64,000 nucleotides of DNA, from the NCBI RefSeq assembly GCF_001570405.1, contig NZ_BBYM01000015.1, positions 104,274 through 168,273 on the forward strand, read 5' to 3'. This document shows positions 19,089 through 28,325 of the stretch, piece by piece. The stretch comes from Microtetraspora niveoalba. GTDB taxonomy: Bacteria; Actinomycetota; Actinomycetes; Streptosporangiales; Streptosporangiaceae. The first letter of the stretch is position 1. The number at the start of each line of letters is the position of its first letter. Position numbers and translations under genes: made by a program. Under the pieces are notes generated by a model. The model was not told the origin of the DNA. It did no database searches and worked only from the letters and a program-made list of their open reading frames with translations.

Positions 19089-19463
19089 GTGACGCTTACT
19101 GTTGCGCAGATCGACAGAGAGACCGACCAGCTCGTAGGGGAGTGGCTCCCCCTCTCTGAGGTCGCGAAGAGGCTCGGACTCACCATCGGCCGCGCCAAGC
19201 AGCTACTGAAGGACAAGAAGCTCGTCGGTGCCCGCCGGGGCGCCGGAGGGCCGCAGATTCCAGCGAGGTTCCTGGGGCAGACGGACGTGCTCAAGGGTCT
19301 GTCCGGCACGCTCACCGTGCTGGCGGACGCCGGATACGACGAGGTGGAGTCGATCCGCTGGCTCTTCACGCCCGACGACTCGCTACCGGGGGCGCCGATC
19401 GACGCGATCGGAGCCGGACGGCACACCGAGGTCAAGCGCAGGGCGCAGGCGCTCGGGTTCTGA
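19089..19463 (+). CDS. Rv2175c-family DNA-binding protein
   Basis: A 124-residue protein that matches the Rv2175c family: an N-terminal winged-helix/MerR-like HTH (EWLPLSEVAKRLGLTIGRAKQLLKDKKLV), the conserved IPARFL stretch, and the LKGLSGTLTVLADAGYDEVESIRWLFTPDDSLPG C-terminal domain. In M. tuberculosis the homologue binds DNA and loses binding when phosphorylated by PknL. Here pknL is about 4 kb away with the thi genes and a flavoprotein between them. The GTG start puts several Thr residues at the N-terminus, the region where the mycobacterial protein is phosphorylated. Confidence 0.85.
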   Translation: MTLTVAQIDRETDQLVGEWLPLSEVAKRLGLTIGRAKQLLKDKKLVGARRGAGGPQIPARFLGQTDVLKGLSGTLTVLADAGYDEVESIRWLFTPDDSLPGAPIDAIGAGRHTEVKRRAQALGF

Positions 19464-19513
19464 CCGGTTTTCACGGATTCTGACCGATTCGCCGGGCATG
19501 GCATCGTAGTCGT

Positions 19514-20161
19514 GTGACTCTGCGACAGCGGCTGGCCGATGCCCGGCTCTACCTTTGCACCGACGGTCGGCGCGACCGCGGCGATCTCCCCGAGTTCCTC
19601 GACGCCGTGCTGGCCGCCGGTGTGGACATCGTCCAGCTCCGTGAAAAGGGGCTGGAGGCGCGCGAGGAGCTCGGGCTCCTCGAGGTTTTCCGCGACGCCT
19701 GCGACCGGCACGGCGCCCTGCTCGCCGTGAACGACCGCGCCGACGTCGCCCGCGCGGCTGGCCCCGACATCCTGCACCTCGGCCAGGACGACCTGCCGGT
19801 GTCCGTCGCCCGTGAGATCCTCGGGCCCGACGTGCTGATCGGCAGGTCCACCCACTCGGCGGACGAGGCGACGGCGGCGGCGTCCGAGGCCGGAGTGGAC
19901 TACTTCTGCTGCGGGCCGATCTGGCCGACGCCGACGAAGCCCGGCCGCCCGGCGCCGGGGGTCGCGCTGCTGGAGCACGCCTCTCGCCTGGACACGGACC
20001 GGCCGTGGTTCGGCATCGGCGGCATCGACCTCGGCAACCTCGACGAGGTCCTGTCCCACGGCGTGCGCCGGATCGTCGTCGTACGGGCGATCACCGATGC
20101 GGAGGATCCGGCGGCGGCGACGGCCGCGCTGCGGGCCCGCCTCGACGCCGTCCCCCTCTGA
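19514..20161 (+). CDS. thiE: Thiamine phosphate synthase
   Basis: A 215-residue TIM-barrel enzyme that joins HMP pyrophosphate with thiazole phosphate. Motifs are [54 protein letters not shown] and [29 protein letters not shown]. It starts with GTG 51 bp after the Rv2175c-like gene, on the opposite strand from thiOSG, and has no THI element of its own. thiC and thiD are not in the window. Confidence 0.93.
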   Translation: MTLRQRLADARLYLCTDGRRDRGDLPEFLDAVLAAGVDIVQLREKGLEAREELGLLEVFRDACDRHGALLAVNDRADVARAAGPDILHLGQDDLPVSVAREILGPDVLIGRSTHSADEATAAASEAGVDYFCCGPIWPTPTKPGRPAPGVALLEHASRLDTDRPWFGIGGIDLGNLDEVLSHGVRRIVVVRAITDAEDPAAATAALRARLDAVPL

Positions 20162-20168
20162 TCCGTCG

Positions 20169-20195
20169 CCGGCTCGCGGGTGAAGGCCGAGCCGG
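20169..20195 (+). terminator. Hairpin after thiE
   Basis: CCGGCTCG (20169-20176) and CGAGCCGG (20188-20195) form a perfect 8-bp stem 8 bp after the thiE stop. There is no U-tract, as is common for actinobacterial terminators. Confidence 0.45.
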
Positions 20196-20328
20196 TCGAG
20201 GTCATCCATCCGGAAGCGGTGTGCCATCTGGACGGGAGGCCGCGCCCGGCGCGGTCACCCTGTCTGGACGGTCACCGCGCTCGGGGCAGGACTGGCGGAC
20301 GTGGCCGGCGGGCCGGTCCGGGGCGGGG

Positions 20329-21396
20329 TCAGGTGCGCCGCGTGGTGGCGGCGACGGCCAGCGCGCCGAGCGCGTCGCGTGCCTCGGCCCGGATCGGCGC
20401 GTGTTCGAGCGAGCGGAGCGCGTCGTCGAGATAGCGCTTGATCATCTCCTCGCACTGGACCAGCGCCCCGGTCTCCTCGATGACGAGGCGGAGTCGCTCG
20501 ACACCCTCCTCGTCCAGCTTCGGGTCGCCCAGGAGCGTGCGTACGACCTCGGCCTGGGAGGCGGAGGCGCCGGCGAGCGTCCGCGCGATCAGCATCGTGC
20601 GCTTGCCCTCCCGCAGGTCGTCGCCCGCGGGCTTGCCCGTCTCGGCGGGGTCGCCGAAGACCCCGAGGACGTCGTCGCGGAGCTGGAACGCGATGCCGAC
20701 CTTCTGGCCGTACTCGACGCAGAGCCGGTCGATCCAGGGGGTCACGCCGCGCGCGGCCAGGACGAGCCCGAGCCGCAGCGGCTGCTCGACCGAGTACTTG
20801 CCGCTCTTGTACAGCGCGACGCGCAGCGCGCTCTCGAAGGTGCTCTCGCCCTTGGCCTGCTCCAGCAGGTCGAGGTACTGGCCGAACATCAGCTCGGTGC
20901 GCATGTGGTCGTAGACCGGCTGCGCGGCGGCGAGGGCGTCGTCGGGCACGCCGCTGGTCCGCCACATCTGCCCCGCCCAGATGAGGAGCAGGTTGCCGAG
21001 CAGCACCGCCGCCCCCTCGCCGAACTGCTCCGCCGATCCGTGCCACCCCGACTCGGCGTGCAGCCGCTCGAAGCGGCGGTGCGCCGCCGGCATGCCCCGC
21101 CGCAGGTCGCTCGCGTCCATGACGTCGTCGTGGATGAGGGCGCTGGCCTGCAGGAGTTCGAGCGAGGCCGCCGCCGTGTAGACCGCCGGTTCGTCACCGC
21201 CGCCCGCCGCGCGCCACCCCCAGTGACAGAAGGCGGGGCGCAGCCTCTTCCCACCGGCGATGAAGTCGTCCACGGCGGACAGCAGCACGGCGAACTGGGG
21301 GTCGTCGAAGAACGGTCGCTGGTCGTCGAGGAACCTTCGCAGAGAACGATCCACTTCGAGACGTACGAGGTCGAGCGAGGTGGCGGAAGTGGTCAT
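20329..21396 (-). CDS. idsA: Polyprenyl (geranylgeranyl-type) diphosphate synthase
   Basis: A 355-residue trans-isoprenyl diphosphate synthase that condenses IPP with allylic diphosphates. It has GGKRLRPAFC (IPP site), the first Asp-rich motif HDDVMDASDLRRG, GKYSVEQPLRLG and the second Asp-rich motif FQLRDDVLGVFGD. I take ATG 21396 (MTTSATSLDL) over an upstream ATG at 21447 because it gives the usual N-terminus. It is divergent from metF; the same pair (idsA2 next to a MetF-like gene) is found beside pknL/Rv2175c in mycobacteria. Product chain length cannot be told by eye. Confidence 0.88.
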   Translation of the reverse strand: MTTSATSLDLVRLEVDRSLRRFLDDQRPFFDDPQFAVLLSAVDDFIAGGKRLRPAFCHWGWRAAGGGDEPAVYTAAASLELLQASALIHDDVMDASDLRRGMPAAHRRFERLHAESGWHGSAEQFGEGAAVLLGNLLLIWAGQMWRTSGVPDDALAAAQPVYDHMRTELMFGQYLDLLEQAKGESTFESALRVALYKSGKYSVEQPLRLGLVLAARGVTPWIDRLCVEYGQKVGIAFQLRDDVLGVFGDPAETGKPAGDDLREGKRTMLIARTLAGASASQAEVVRTLLGDPKLDEEGVERLRLVIEETGALVQCEEMIKRYLDDALRSLEHAPIRAEARDALGALAVAATTRRT

Positions 21397-21479
21397 GTCT
21401 CCGAGCGTAACCGGCATAGATCGAGCAGAGGAGACCTGGGGAGACATAAGTGGCAGGAGGTGATGAAGCGACCGGGTTT

Positions 21480-21514
21480 CGTCCGCATACTATTTCGGCC
21501 TCCGTCCGCATACT
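21480..21514. promoter_or_regulatory. 12-bp direct repeats upstream of metF
   Basis: CGTCCGCATACT occurs at 21480-21491 and again at 21503-21514, a 23-bp period (about two helical turns), 47 bp before the metF ATG. CATACT could also serve as a -10 element. The arrangement suggests a tandem operator for a metF or idsA regulator. Confidence 0.35.
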
Positions 21515-21560
21515 GAGAGCCCCGGCCACCGCCGGAGGGTGGGACGGTAGCCTTGTCACC

Positions 21561-22493
21561 ATGGCTTTGGGTCTCCCGTCACGACTTCCCGACCGCGTTC
21601 CCACGGTCCGCGAGATGCTCGCGGCGGGCGAGCGGTCGTTCTCGTTCGAGTTCTTCCCTCCGAAGACCGACGAAGGGGAGCGCCAGCTGTGGCGGGCGAT
21701 CCGCGAGCTGGAGGCGCTGCGGCCCACCTTCGTCTCGGTGACGTACGGCGCGGGCGGCAGCACGCGTGACCGCACCGTCGACATCGTCGAGCGGCTCGCG
21801 CACGAGACGACGCTCACCCCGGTCGCGCACTTCACCGCCGTCGACCACTCCATCAAGGAGCTGCGCCACCTGATCGGCCGGTTCGCCGACGCGGGCGTGC
21901 GCAACATCCTGGCCGTGCGCGGAGACCCGCGCGGCGGCAACCCGCTCGACGAGTGGGTCAAGCACCCCGAGGGCGTCCAGTACGCCGAGGACCTGGTGCG
22001 GCTGATCCGCCAGTCGGGCGACTTCTGCGTGGGCGTGGCCGCCTTCCCGTACAAGCACCCGAGGTCCGCGACGATCGAGTCGGACACCGAGTACTTCGTA
22101 CGCAAGTGCCGGGCTGGAGCCGATTACGCGATCACCCAGATGTTCTTCCGCGCCGAGGACTACCTCCGCCTGCGGGACCGGGTGGCCGCCATGGGCTGCG
22201 ACACGCCGATCATCCCGGGTGTCATGCCGGTGACCCAGATGAGCACGATCGCCCGGTCCGAGCAGCTCTCGGGCGCTCCGTTCCCGCCGGAGGTGGCGGC
22301 CCGCTTCGAAGCGGTCGCGCACGATCCGGCCGCGGTGCGCCGGCTGGGCGTCGAGCACGCGGCCGAGATGTGCCAGACGCTGCTCGACGAGGGCGCGCCG
22401 GGCATCCACTTCATCACCTTCAACAGGTCGAGCGCGACCCGCGAGGTGTTCCAGGCGCTGGCCCCGCGCCCCGCCACCGCGCTCACCGCCTGA
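21561..22493 (+). CDS. metF: Methylenetetrahydrofolate reductase
   Basis: A 310-residue FAD TIM-barrel reductase that makes 5-methyl-THF for methionine synthesis. Motifs are [61 protein letters not shown] and PGVMPVTQ; it ends [14 protein letters not shown] chose ATG 21561 because the upstream frame to 21450 is non-homologous and would cover the divergent promoter region. It supplies methyl groups to the same cycle as metK further along. Confidence 0.93.
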   Translation: MALGLPSRLPDRVPTVREMLAAGERSFSFEFFPPKTDEGERQLWRAIRELEALRPTFVSVTYGAGGSTRDRTVDIVERLAHETTLTPVAHFTAVDHSIKELRHLIGRFADAGVRNILAVRGDPRGGNPLDEWVKHPEGVQYAEDLVRLIRQSGDFCVGVAAFPYKHPRSATIESDTEYFVRKCRAGADYAITQMFFRAEDYLRLRDRVAAMGCDTPIIPGVMPVTQMSTIARSEQLSGAPFPPEVAARFEAVAHDPAAVRRLGVEHAAEMCQTLLDEGAPGIHFITFNRSSATREVFQALAPRPATALTA

Positions 22494-22599
22494 CCCTCTC
22501 CCCGGCCCGGGCGCATGCGGCGGCCGGGCGAGGTGAGATCCGCCGCCGTACGGCCGGCAGATCTACGGACAAGGGGGCGGGGTTCGTCCCTGAACGGGG

Positions 22600-23178
22600 T
22601 CAGGCGTAGGTCCGCCCGGTGCGGTCTCCTGAGGCGAGGGGGAGCTTCGTCCCGGCGATCGCGTAGATCTCGCGGCCGCCGGGGAACTCGAACTCCGTCA
22701 TGAGATCGGTGAAACCGACGTCGCGGTAGAGCCGCCGCGCCACGGTCGGAGCGTCGTGCGTCGAGAGCACCGCCGTGTGCTCGGGGCGGCCCTCGCAGAT
22801 CGTGTGGATCAACCGGCGGCCGATGCCCCTGCCCTGGTGGCCGGGCAGGACGTGGATCTCGGCGATCTCCAGCGCGTCGCCGAACCACTCCTCGGTGACG
22901 GCCGGTCCCGACCGGTCCGTCAGGGATCTCGCCACGATGTCGTGCCACCACTGCCCCGGCATCCCGTGGAACCCGTACGCGAAGCCGATGATTTCCGGAC
23001 TTTCGGCGAGAACGCAGACGAAATGCGGATATGTGGCGTGATTGCGCATGATGCCGAGACGGCCGGAGAGCTGGTCGGGAGGCGGGCGCATGGCGGCCGT
23101 ATAGATGGCGAGGACCGTGTCGAGCACCTCGACGAACTCGTCGGGACCGATCCGCCGCAGCTCTGTCGTCTCGGTCAT
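22600..23178 (-). CDS. GNAT-family N-acetyltransferase
   Basis: A 192-residue GNAT protein. The acetyl-CoA loop EIHVLPGHQGRGIGRRLIH (R/Q-x-x-G-x-G/A) lies near residue 115, preceded by the EIIGFAYGFHG strand and followed by STHDAPTVARRLYRDVGF. Length and layout are ordinary. The acceptor substrate is unknown, and it is not clearly in an operon with its neighbours. Confidence 0.8.
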   Translation of the reverse strand: MTETTELRRIGPDEFVEVLDTVLAIYTAAMRPPPDQLSGRLGIMRNHATYPHFVCVLAESPEIIGFAYGFHGMPGQWWHDIVARSLTDRSGPAVTEEWFGDALEIAEIHVLPGHQGRGIGRRLIHTICEGRPEHTAVLSTHDAPTVARRLYRDVGFTDLMTEFEFPGGREIYAIAGTKLPLASGDRTGRTYA

Positions 23179-23353
23179 CGGGCATCCGGGGCGAAGGCCC
23201 CGTCCCTCCGTACGGAGTGGACGCCCGGGCCGTCGTGCCGGCCCGGCCCGATGGGCGCCGGGGGTTCCGCGATGGCCAATGCGGGTCTGCTTTCTGCTCG
23301 AAAACCGGGCGGGGCGGGCTGTGACGTCACGTGGACAGGGGCGGGACCGGTGG

Positions 23354-23830
23354 TCACTCGACGTCGACCGCGGTGCCGCCGGTCATCCCGATCAGCTCGT
23401 CGAACGAGGTCGGGAAGACCGTGTGCGGATGACCCGCCGCGGCCCAGACGACGTCGTGCTTGGCCAGCCACGTGTCCACCAGGGTGCGCACCGGCGCCGG
23501 ATGTCCCACCGGCGCCACGCCGCCGATCGCCTGTCCGGTGTGCCGCCGTACGAACTCCGGCGTGGCCCGCCGTACCTTCGCGGCGCCGACGAGTCTCGCG
23601 ATCAGCTCCGTGTCGACCCGGTGGGCGCCGCTGGTGAGCACGAGGAGCGGCTCGCCGTCCGCGTCGAAGATCAGGCTGTTGGCGATCGCCCCCACCTCGC
23701 AGCCGAGCCGTTCGGCGGCGGCCGCGGCCGTCGGCACGGATTCGGGAAGAACCACCACATCGCCCTCGACGTCATGAGAACGGAGGACCTCTGTCACACG
23801 GGCGACGTTCGGATGCAACTTTTCCAGCAT
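23354..23830 (-). CDS. YbaK/EbsC-family aminoacyl-tRNA deacylase
   Basis: A 158-residue YbaK/ProX-like editing domain that hydrolyses mischarged tRNA (typically Cys- or Ala-tRNA-Pro). Visible family features are CEVGAIANSLIFDADGEPLLVLTSGAHRVD, the KVRRATPEFVRRHTGQAIGGVAPVGHP loop and a C-terminal GHPHTVFPTSFDELIGMTGG. Stand-alone form of normal size. A 180-bp gap separates it from the acetyltransferase on the same strand. Confidence 0.88.
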   Translation of the reverse strand: MLEKLHPNVARVTEVLRSHDVEGDVVVLPESVPTAAAAAERLGCEVGAIANSLIFDADGEPLLVLTSGAHRVDTELIARLVGAAKVRRATPEFVRRHTGQAIGGVAPVGHPAPVRTLVDTWLAKHDVVWAAAGHPHTVFPTSFDELIGMTGGTAVDVE

Positions 23831-23960
23831 CAGGCAACTCTAATCAGGTTGACAGGACATGAGCCACGCATTAGAGCCCCATGGGAAGTACCGGGGATCA
23901 TCGTTCCGTGCGTTAATGTCCTTTGATCCAAAACTGGGATAACTGAAAGGGTTGATCCGA

Positions 23961-24839
23961 ATGGGGGCTCGACGGTGGGCTGCCGCCGCGGCGCTGGTCA
24001 CGGTGGGGGCCGTGACGCTCGCGGGCTGCGGCGCGGCTGGGACAGGACAGGCGGGTTCGGACATCGCGGCGCTCCGGCCGGTCGCCGCCACCGCGCCGGT
24101 CTCGGCGCCGATCGCCATGGCGCCCACGCTCGTGACGCCGGCGGCCGCGGGCGCCTCGGGTGCGCGTGCGGCCTCCGCCGGGTCCACGCCGTTCACCGCC
24201 CCGGGCCGGACGCTCAAGCCCGGCTCGAAGGGGGCCGAGGTCAAGGCGCTGCAGTCGCGGCTGAAGGAGCTCGGCTACGTGCCCGGCCCGCTCGACGGGA
24301 AGTACGGCGGCACCACCCAGGCCGCGCTCTGGGCGTTCCAGAAGGTCCAGGGCATCAAGCCGACGAGCACGGTGGCGAGCCGCACCTGGCGTGCGCTGGA
24401 GAACCCCAGGGCGCCCAAGGTCCTGGTGCCGCGCGGCAGGCCGGACCGGGTCGAGGTCAACCTCACCCAGCAGGTCATGGTGCTGTACTCCGGGGGCGAG
24501 GTGAAGCTCATCTCGCACATCTCCTCCGGAAGCGGGATCCCGTACACCGAGTACGCGACGTGGAACGGCAAGCGGACGAAGTTCACGGGCAGCGCCAGGA
24601 CGCCGACGGGCGACTACAAGACGACCTGGCGGCGGAGCGGTTGGCACCGGTCCTACCTGGGGCAGCTTTACAACCCGATCTTCTTCAACGGCGGCATCGC
24701 CCTGCACGGCGCGCTGTCGGTGCCGCTCTATCCCGCGTCTCACGGCTGCGTGCGCCTGCCGATGAACGTGGCCGAGATGCTGCCCGGCATGCTCGGGACC
24801 GGCGTCCCCGTCCACGTGCGCGGCAGGTTCGCCCGCTGA
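23961..24839 (+). CDS. L,D-transpeptidase lipoprotein with peptidoglycan-binding domain
   Basis: A 292-residue secreted cell-wall enzyme. The N-terminal signal ends in the lipobox LAGC (Cys23), so it is membrane-anchored outside. A PG_binding_1 domain (about residues 82-140, LKPGSKGAEVKALQSRLKELGY...LWAFQK) precedes a YkuD catalytic domain with the active-site SHGCVRLP near residue 261. It makes 3-3 crosslinks in peptidoglycan. GAAAGG at 23945-23950 fits ATG 23961 better than an in-frame TTG at 23952. Confidence 0.93.
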   Translation: MGARRWAAAAALVTVGAVTLAGCGAAGTGQAGSDIAALRPVAATAPVSAPIAMAPTLVTPAAAGASGARAASAGSTPFTAPGRTLKPGSKGAEVKALQSRLKELGYVPGPLDGKYGGTTQAALWAFQKVQGIKPTSTVASRTWRALENPRAPKVLVPRGRPDRVEVNLTQQVMVLYSGGEVKLISHISSGSGIPYTEYATWNGKRTKFTGSARTPTGDYKTTWRRSGWHRSYLGQLYNPIFFNGGIALHGALSVPLYPASHGCVRLPMNVAEMLPGMLGTGVPVHVRGRFAR

Positions 24840-24845
24840 CCGCAC

Positions 24846-24903
24846 GCCGAGCGCCGCTCGCTCGGCGCGGCTCATCCGGGCCCGGGGCGTCCTGCCCCGG
24901 GCC
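24846..24903 (+). terminator. Tandem hairpins after the L,D-transpeptidase
   Basis: Two perfect stems follow the stop. GCCGAGCG/CGCTCGGC (24846-24866) is the first. GGCCCGGGGC/GCCCCGGGCC with a 5-nt loop (24879-24903) is the second. They separate the transpeptidase from the SOS-type promoter downstream. Confidence 0.6.
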
Positions 24904-25020
24904 TTCGCCGTCCCCGGGACCGTCCGGTGAAGCCGGGCCCCGCGCGTGCCGGGAACCCCTGTCCCGTAGGGCTTTCCGCGTTTCCAGAGGTCATCGGCCG
25001 TGTCGCCGCCGCATGATCGA

Positions 25021-25036
25021 TCGAACCCGTGTTCGC
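25021..25036. promoter_or_regulatory. SOS (LexA) box 1
   Basis: TCGAACCCGTGTTCGC matches the actinobacterial LexA consensus TCGAAC-N4-GTTCGA at 11 of 12 fixed positions. It lies 9 bp upstream of the -35 hexamer of the promoter at 25045-25073. Confidence 0.75.
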
Positions 25037-25044
25037 CATGATGC

Positions 25045-25073
25045 TTGACAGCGCCCCTGGTCGAATTTATGTT
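25045..25073 (+). promoter_or_regulatory. SOS-regulated promoter
   Basis: A perfect TTGACA (25045-25050) and TATGTT (25068-25073) are separated by exactly 17 bp. The -10 is embedded in the second LexA box, so LexA would block RNA polymerase directly. The next gene downstream on this strand is the HEPN-type gene at 25289. Confidence 0.75.
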
Positions 25074-25076
25074 CGA
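25061..25076. promoter_or_regulatory. SOS (LexA) box 2 overlapping the -10
   Basis: TCGAATTTATGTTCGA matches TCGAAC-N4-GTTCGA at 11 of 12 fixed positions and covers the -10 hexamer. Its centre is 40 bp from that of box 1, about four helical turns. Confidence 0.8.
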
Positions 25077-25080
25077 GGCG

Positions 25081-25206
25081 GTGGGTGTGAGACTCGCGGC
25101 TCACGCCCACCCCGTTGGATGCCGTGCCTTCGTCGTCGGCGGAGACGAGCGCGGTGCGGTCCACGGCGTGGGCCGGACGGGGAGAGGGGAAGCTCCTCGT
25201 CCGGCC
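25081..25206 (+). ncRNA. Structured leader or small RNA after the SOS promoter
   Basis: Starting at the expected transcription start, GTGGGTGTGAG (25081-25091) pairs with CTCACGCCCAC (25100-25110), one G-U in 11 pairs. Further on GGCCGGACG (25171-25179) pairs with CGTCCGGCC (25198-25206), with an inner GGAG/CTCC extension. The 5' UTR to the HEPN gene would be about 210 nt, long for this genome. Whether it is a leader or a separate SOS-induced RNA cannot be decided from sequence. Confidence 0.35.
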
Positions 25207-25288
25207 GCCGTGACGAATTGTCGGTGCGGTCTGCAAAGGTGATCTCACCGGCGAGCACCGCCGGAAGCCACGACTCGAGGAGGCGGGC

Positions 25289-25726
25289 ATGACTGGACAG
25301 GTCGATGGCCGCGGGAACGGGCCCAAGGTCCCGCAGGCGGCTCTGGCGCATCTCGCGGACGCCCGTGCGTGCCTGGCGGACGCCCTGGGCGCCTCCACCC
25401 CGGCGGACAGGTACGTGTCGGCCCATCTCGCGGCGCTCAAGGCGGCGGCGGCCGTGCTCGCCGCCCGCCCGCGTCCGATGGACGGCCGGCGGCGACGGCT
25501 GCGCAGCGCGTGGGAGTTGCTGCCCGAGGCCGCGCCGGGGCTGGCGGACTGGGCGGCCTTCTTCGCGGTGAGCGCCACCAAGCGCGCGGCGGCGGAGGCC
25601 GGGATGACCCGCGCGGTCGGTCAGCGGGACGCCGATGAGCTCATCGCCGAGGCGGACAGGTTCGTCGGCGAGGTCGAGGCCCTTCTCGGCGTGCCGGGCC
25701 AGTCGGCCCTCCCCATGGCGGGATGA
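25289..25726 (+). CDS. SAV_6107-type HEPN-domain protein
   Basis: A 145-residue all-helical protein resembling the actinobacterial SAV_6107-type HEPN family, judged from memory. Seen in the sequence: LAHLADARACLADALGASTPADRYVSAHLAALKAAAAVLA helices, an RPRPMDGRRRRLRSAWELL basic segment and a WAAFFAVSATKRAAAEAG helix. GGAGG at 25278-25282 supports the ATG. In several actinobacteria I recall such genes near translesion polymerase genes; none is here, but two SOS boxes precede it, which independently links it to DNA damage. Biochemical role unknown. Confidence 0.7.
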   Translation: MTGQVDGRGNGPKVPQAALAHLADARACLADALGASTPADRYVSAHLAALKAAAAVLAARPRPMDGRRRRLRSAWELLPEAAPGLADWAAFFAVSATKRAAAEAGMTRAVGQRDADELIAEADRFVGEVEALLGVPGQSALPMAG

Positions 25727-25850
25727 GCCGTGCCCCTCGGGCGGCGGGGCCGAGCGGGTGTGAGGTCGGCGTTTCGAGGCCCCGGGCGGCCGGGCCGGGC
25801 GGCTCGGAGCCCCGAAACGATCGCGTGTTCAGAACGGAACGACGGCGTGG

Positions 25851-25867
25851 CGGGTCCGGAGGACCCG
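25851..25867 (-). terminator. Hairpin after bldD
   Basis: CGGGTCC and GGACCCG form a perfect 7-bp stem with a 3-nt loop, 15 bp beyond the bldD stop. Confidence 0.45.
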
Positions 25868-25881
25868 GGCGGCTCGGCGGG

Positions 25882-26376
25882 TCAGAAGGACTCCACGGCC
25901 CGGCGGGCCTCCGCGTCGAGCACGCCCCAACTGATGAACTCCTCGGTCAGCTCGACAGGCGACTTGTCATAGATGACGGCAAGCGAACGCAGGTCCTCCT
26001 GGCGGATCGACAGCACCTTGCCGTTGTAGTCACCACGCTGGCTCTGGATCGTCGCGGCGTACCGGGCGAGCGGGCCCGCCTTGTCCTTGGGAAGCTGCGA
26101 CAACCGCTCCAGGTCGATGACAAGCTTCGGCGCGGGCGCCAGCGGGCTCGGAGCGGCACCACCGGGAAGCAGCTCAGACACCGGAACACCGTAGAACTCG
26201 GCAAGCTCGGCCAGCTTCTGCACGGTCACCGCGCGGTCGCCGCGCTCATAAGAACCGACCACGACGGCCTTCCACCGGCCACGGGACTTCTCTTCTACCC
26301 CGTGCAGGGAGAGCCCCTGCTGGGTGCGGATCGCGCGCAGTCGCGCGCCGAGCGACTTGGCGTAGTCAGACGGCAT
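25882..26376 (-). CDS. bldD: Developmental master regulator BldD
   Basis: A 164-residue BldD. The N-terminal HTH_3 domain (LGARLRAIRTQQGLSLHGVEEKSRGRWKAVVVGSYERGDRAVTVQKLAELAEFYGVP) binds DNA. The C-terminal domain carries the c-di-GMP signature RGD-X8-RQED (QRGDYNGKVLSIRQEDLRS), equal to the RGD-X8-RQDD of Streptomyces except one Asp-to-Glu change. In Streptomyces a c-di-GMP tetramer dimerises BldD to repress sporulation genes. It lies beside and divergent from pyrR, the same placement as in Streptomyces. Near-identity to the family gives high certainty. Confidence 0.97.
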   Translation of the reverse strand: MPSDYAKSLGARLRAIRTQQGLSLHGVEEKSRGRWKAVVVGSYERGDRAVTVQKLAELAEFYGVPVSELLPGGAAPSPLAPAPKLVIDLERLSQLPKDKAGPLARYAATIQSQRGDYNGKVLSIRQEDLRSLAVIYDKSPVELTEEFISWGVLDAEARRAVESF

Positions 26377-26522
26377 CGTTTGGCCCCCGGCTCTCTATGT
26401 CTGTTCTCACTTGATTCTGCTTCCTTGTCCCGTATGCACGGAACACCGGGGGCTGGCGCCTGGGCCAGGCACCTTCGGTGACCGCTGCGTCGGGTTTTAC
26501 CCAGGAAGGTCGCGTGTTGTGG

Positions 26523-26535
26523 TTACGCACAGTGA
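26523..26535. promoter_or_regulatory. BldD box (autoregulation)
   Basis: TTACGCACAGTGA matches the published BldD half-palindromes TnACnCwGnGTnA at 8 of 9 fixed positions. It overlaps the -10 edge and the expected start site of the bldD promoter, as in Streptomyces where BldD represses itself. Confidence 0.65.
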
Positions 26536-26563
26536 CGGTAAAGCCGCCACTGGCAAAGGTCAA
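26535..26563 (-). promoter_or_regulatory. bldD promoter
   Basis: On the minus strand TTGACC (26563-26558) and TACCGT (26540-26535) are separated by 17 bp. Transcription would begin near 26528, inside the BldD box, giving a leader of about 150 nt. Confidence 0.55.
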
Positions 26564-26750
26564 GCTGATTGGAAAAAAGAGCGCCAAACAGTGTTCTCCC
26601 CTCAATCCCCCCATCCGAGCCTGCCTCGGGTTTTCCGGTCGTGACGCCCACAGCGAACGAGCCCCCTCCGCAGCGCATCGCCGCTGGCAGAAGGGGGTGA
26701 CCCCGTCGGGCGCGCCGAAGGCGCCCTGGTAGTGTGGGGCGGCCAGACAC

Positions 26751-28321
<1,571 letters not shown>

Positions 28322-28325
<4 letters not shown>

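Larger units (their letters stand above)
24840..25288. other. 449-bp intergenic region with terminator, SOS promoter and structured leader
   Basis: From left to right this stretch holds tandem terminator hairpins (24846-24903), two LexA-type boxes around a strong promoter (25021-25076), and a 5' leader with two stable hairpins (25081-25110 and 25171-25206) ahead of the HEPN gene. Short ORFs here look like shadows. Confidence 0.7.

Noticed and set aside
25069-25242. 57-codon frame from an ATG in the SOS promoter
   Set aside because: The ATG lies within the -10 hexamer, so the promoter cannot transcribe it, and there is no ribosome site or protein-like composition.
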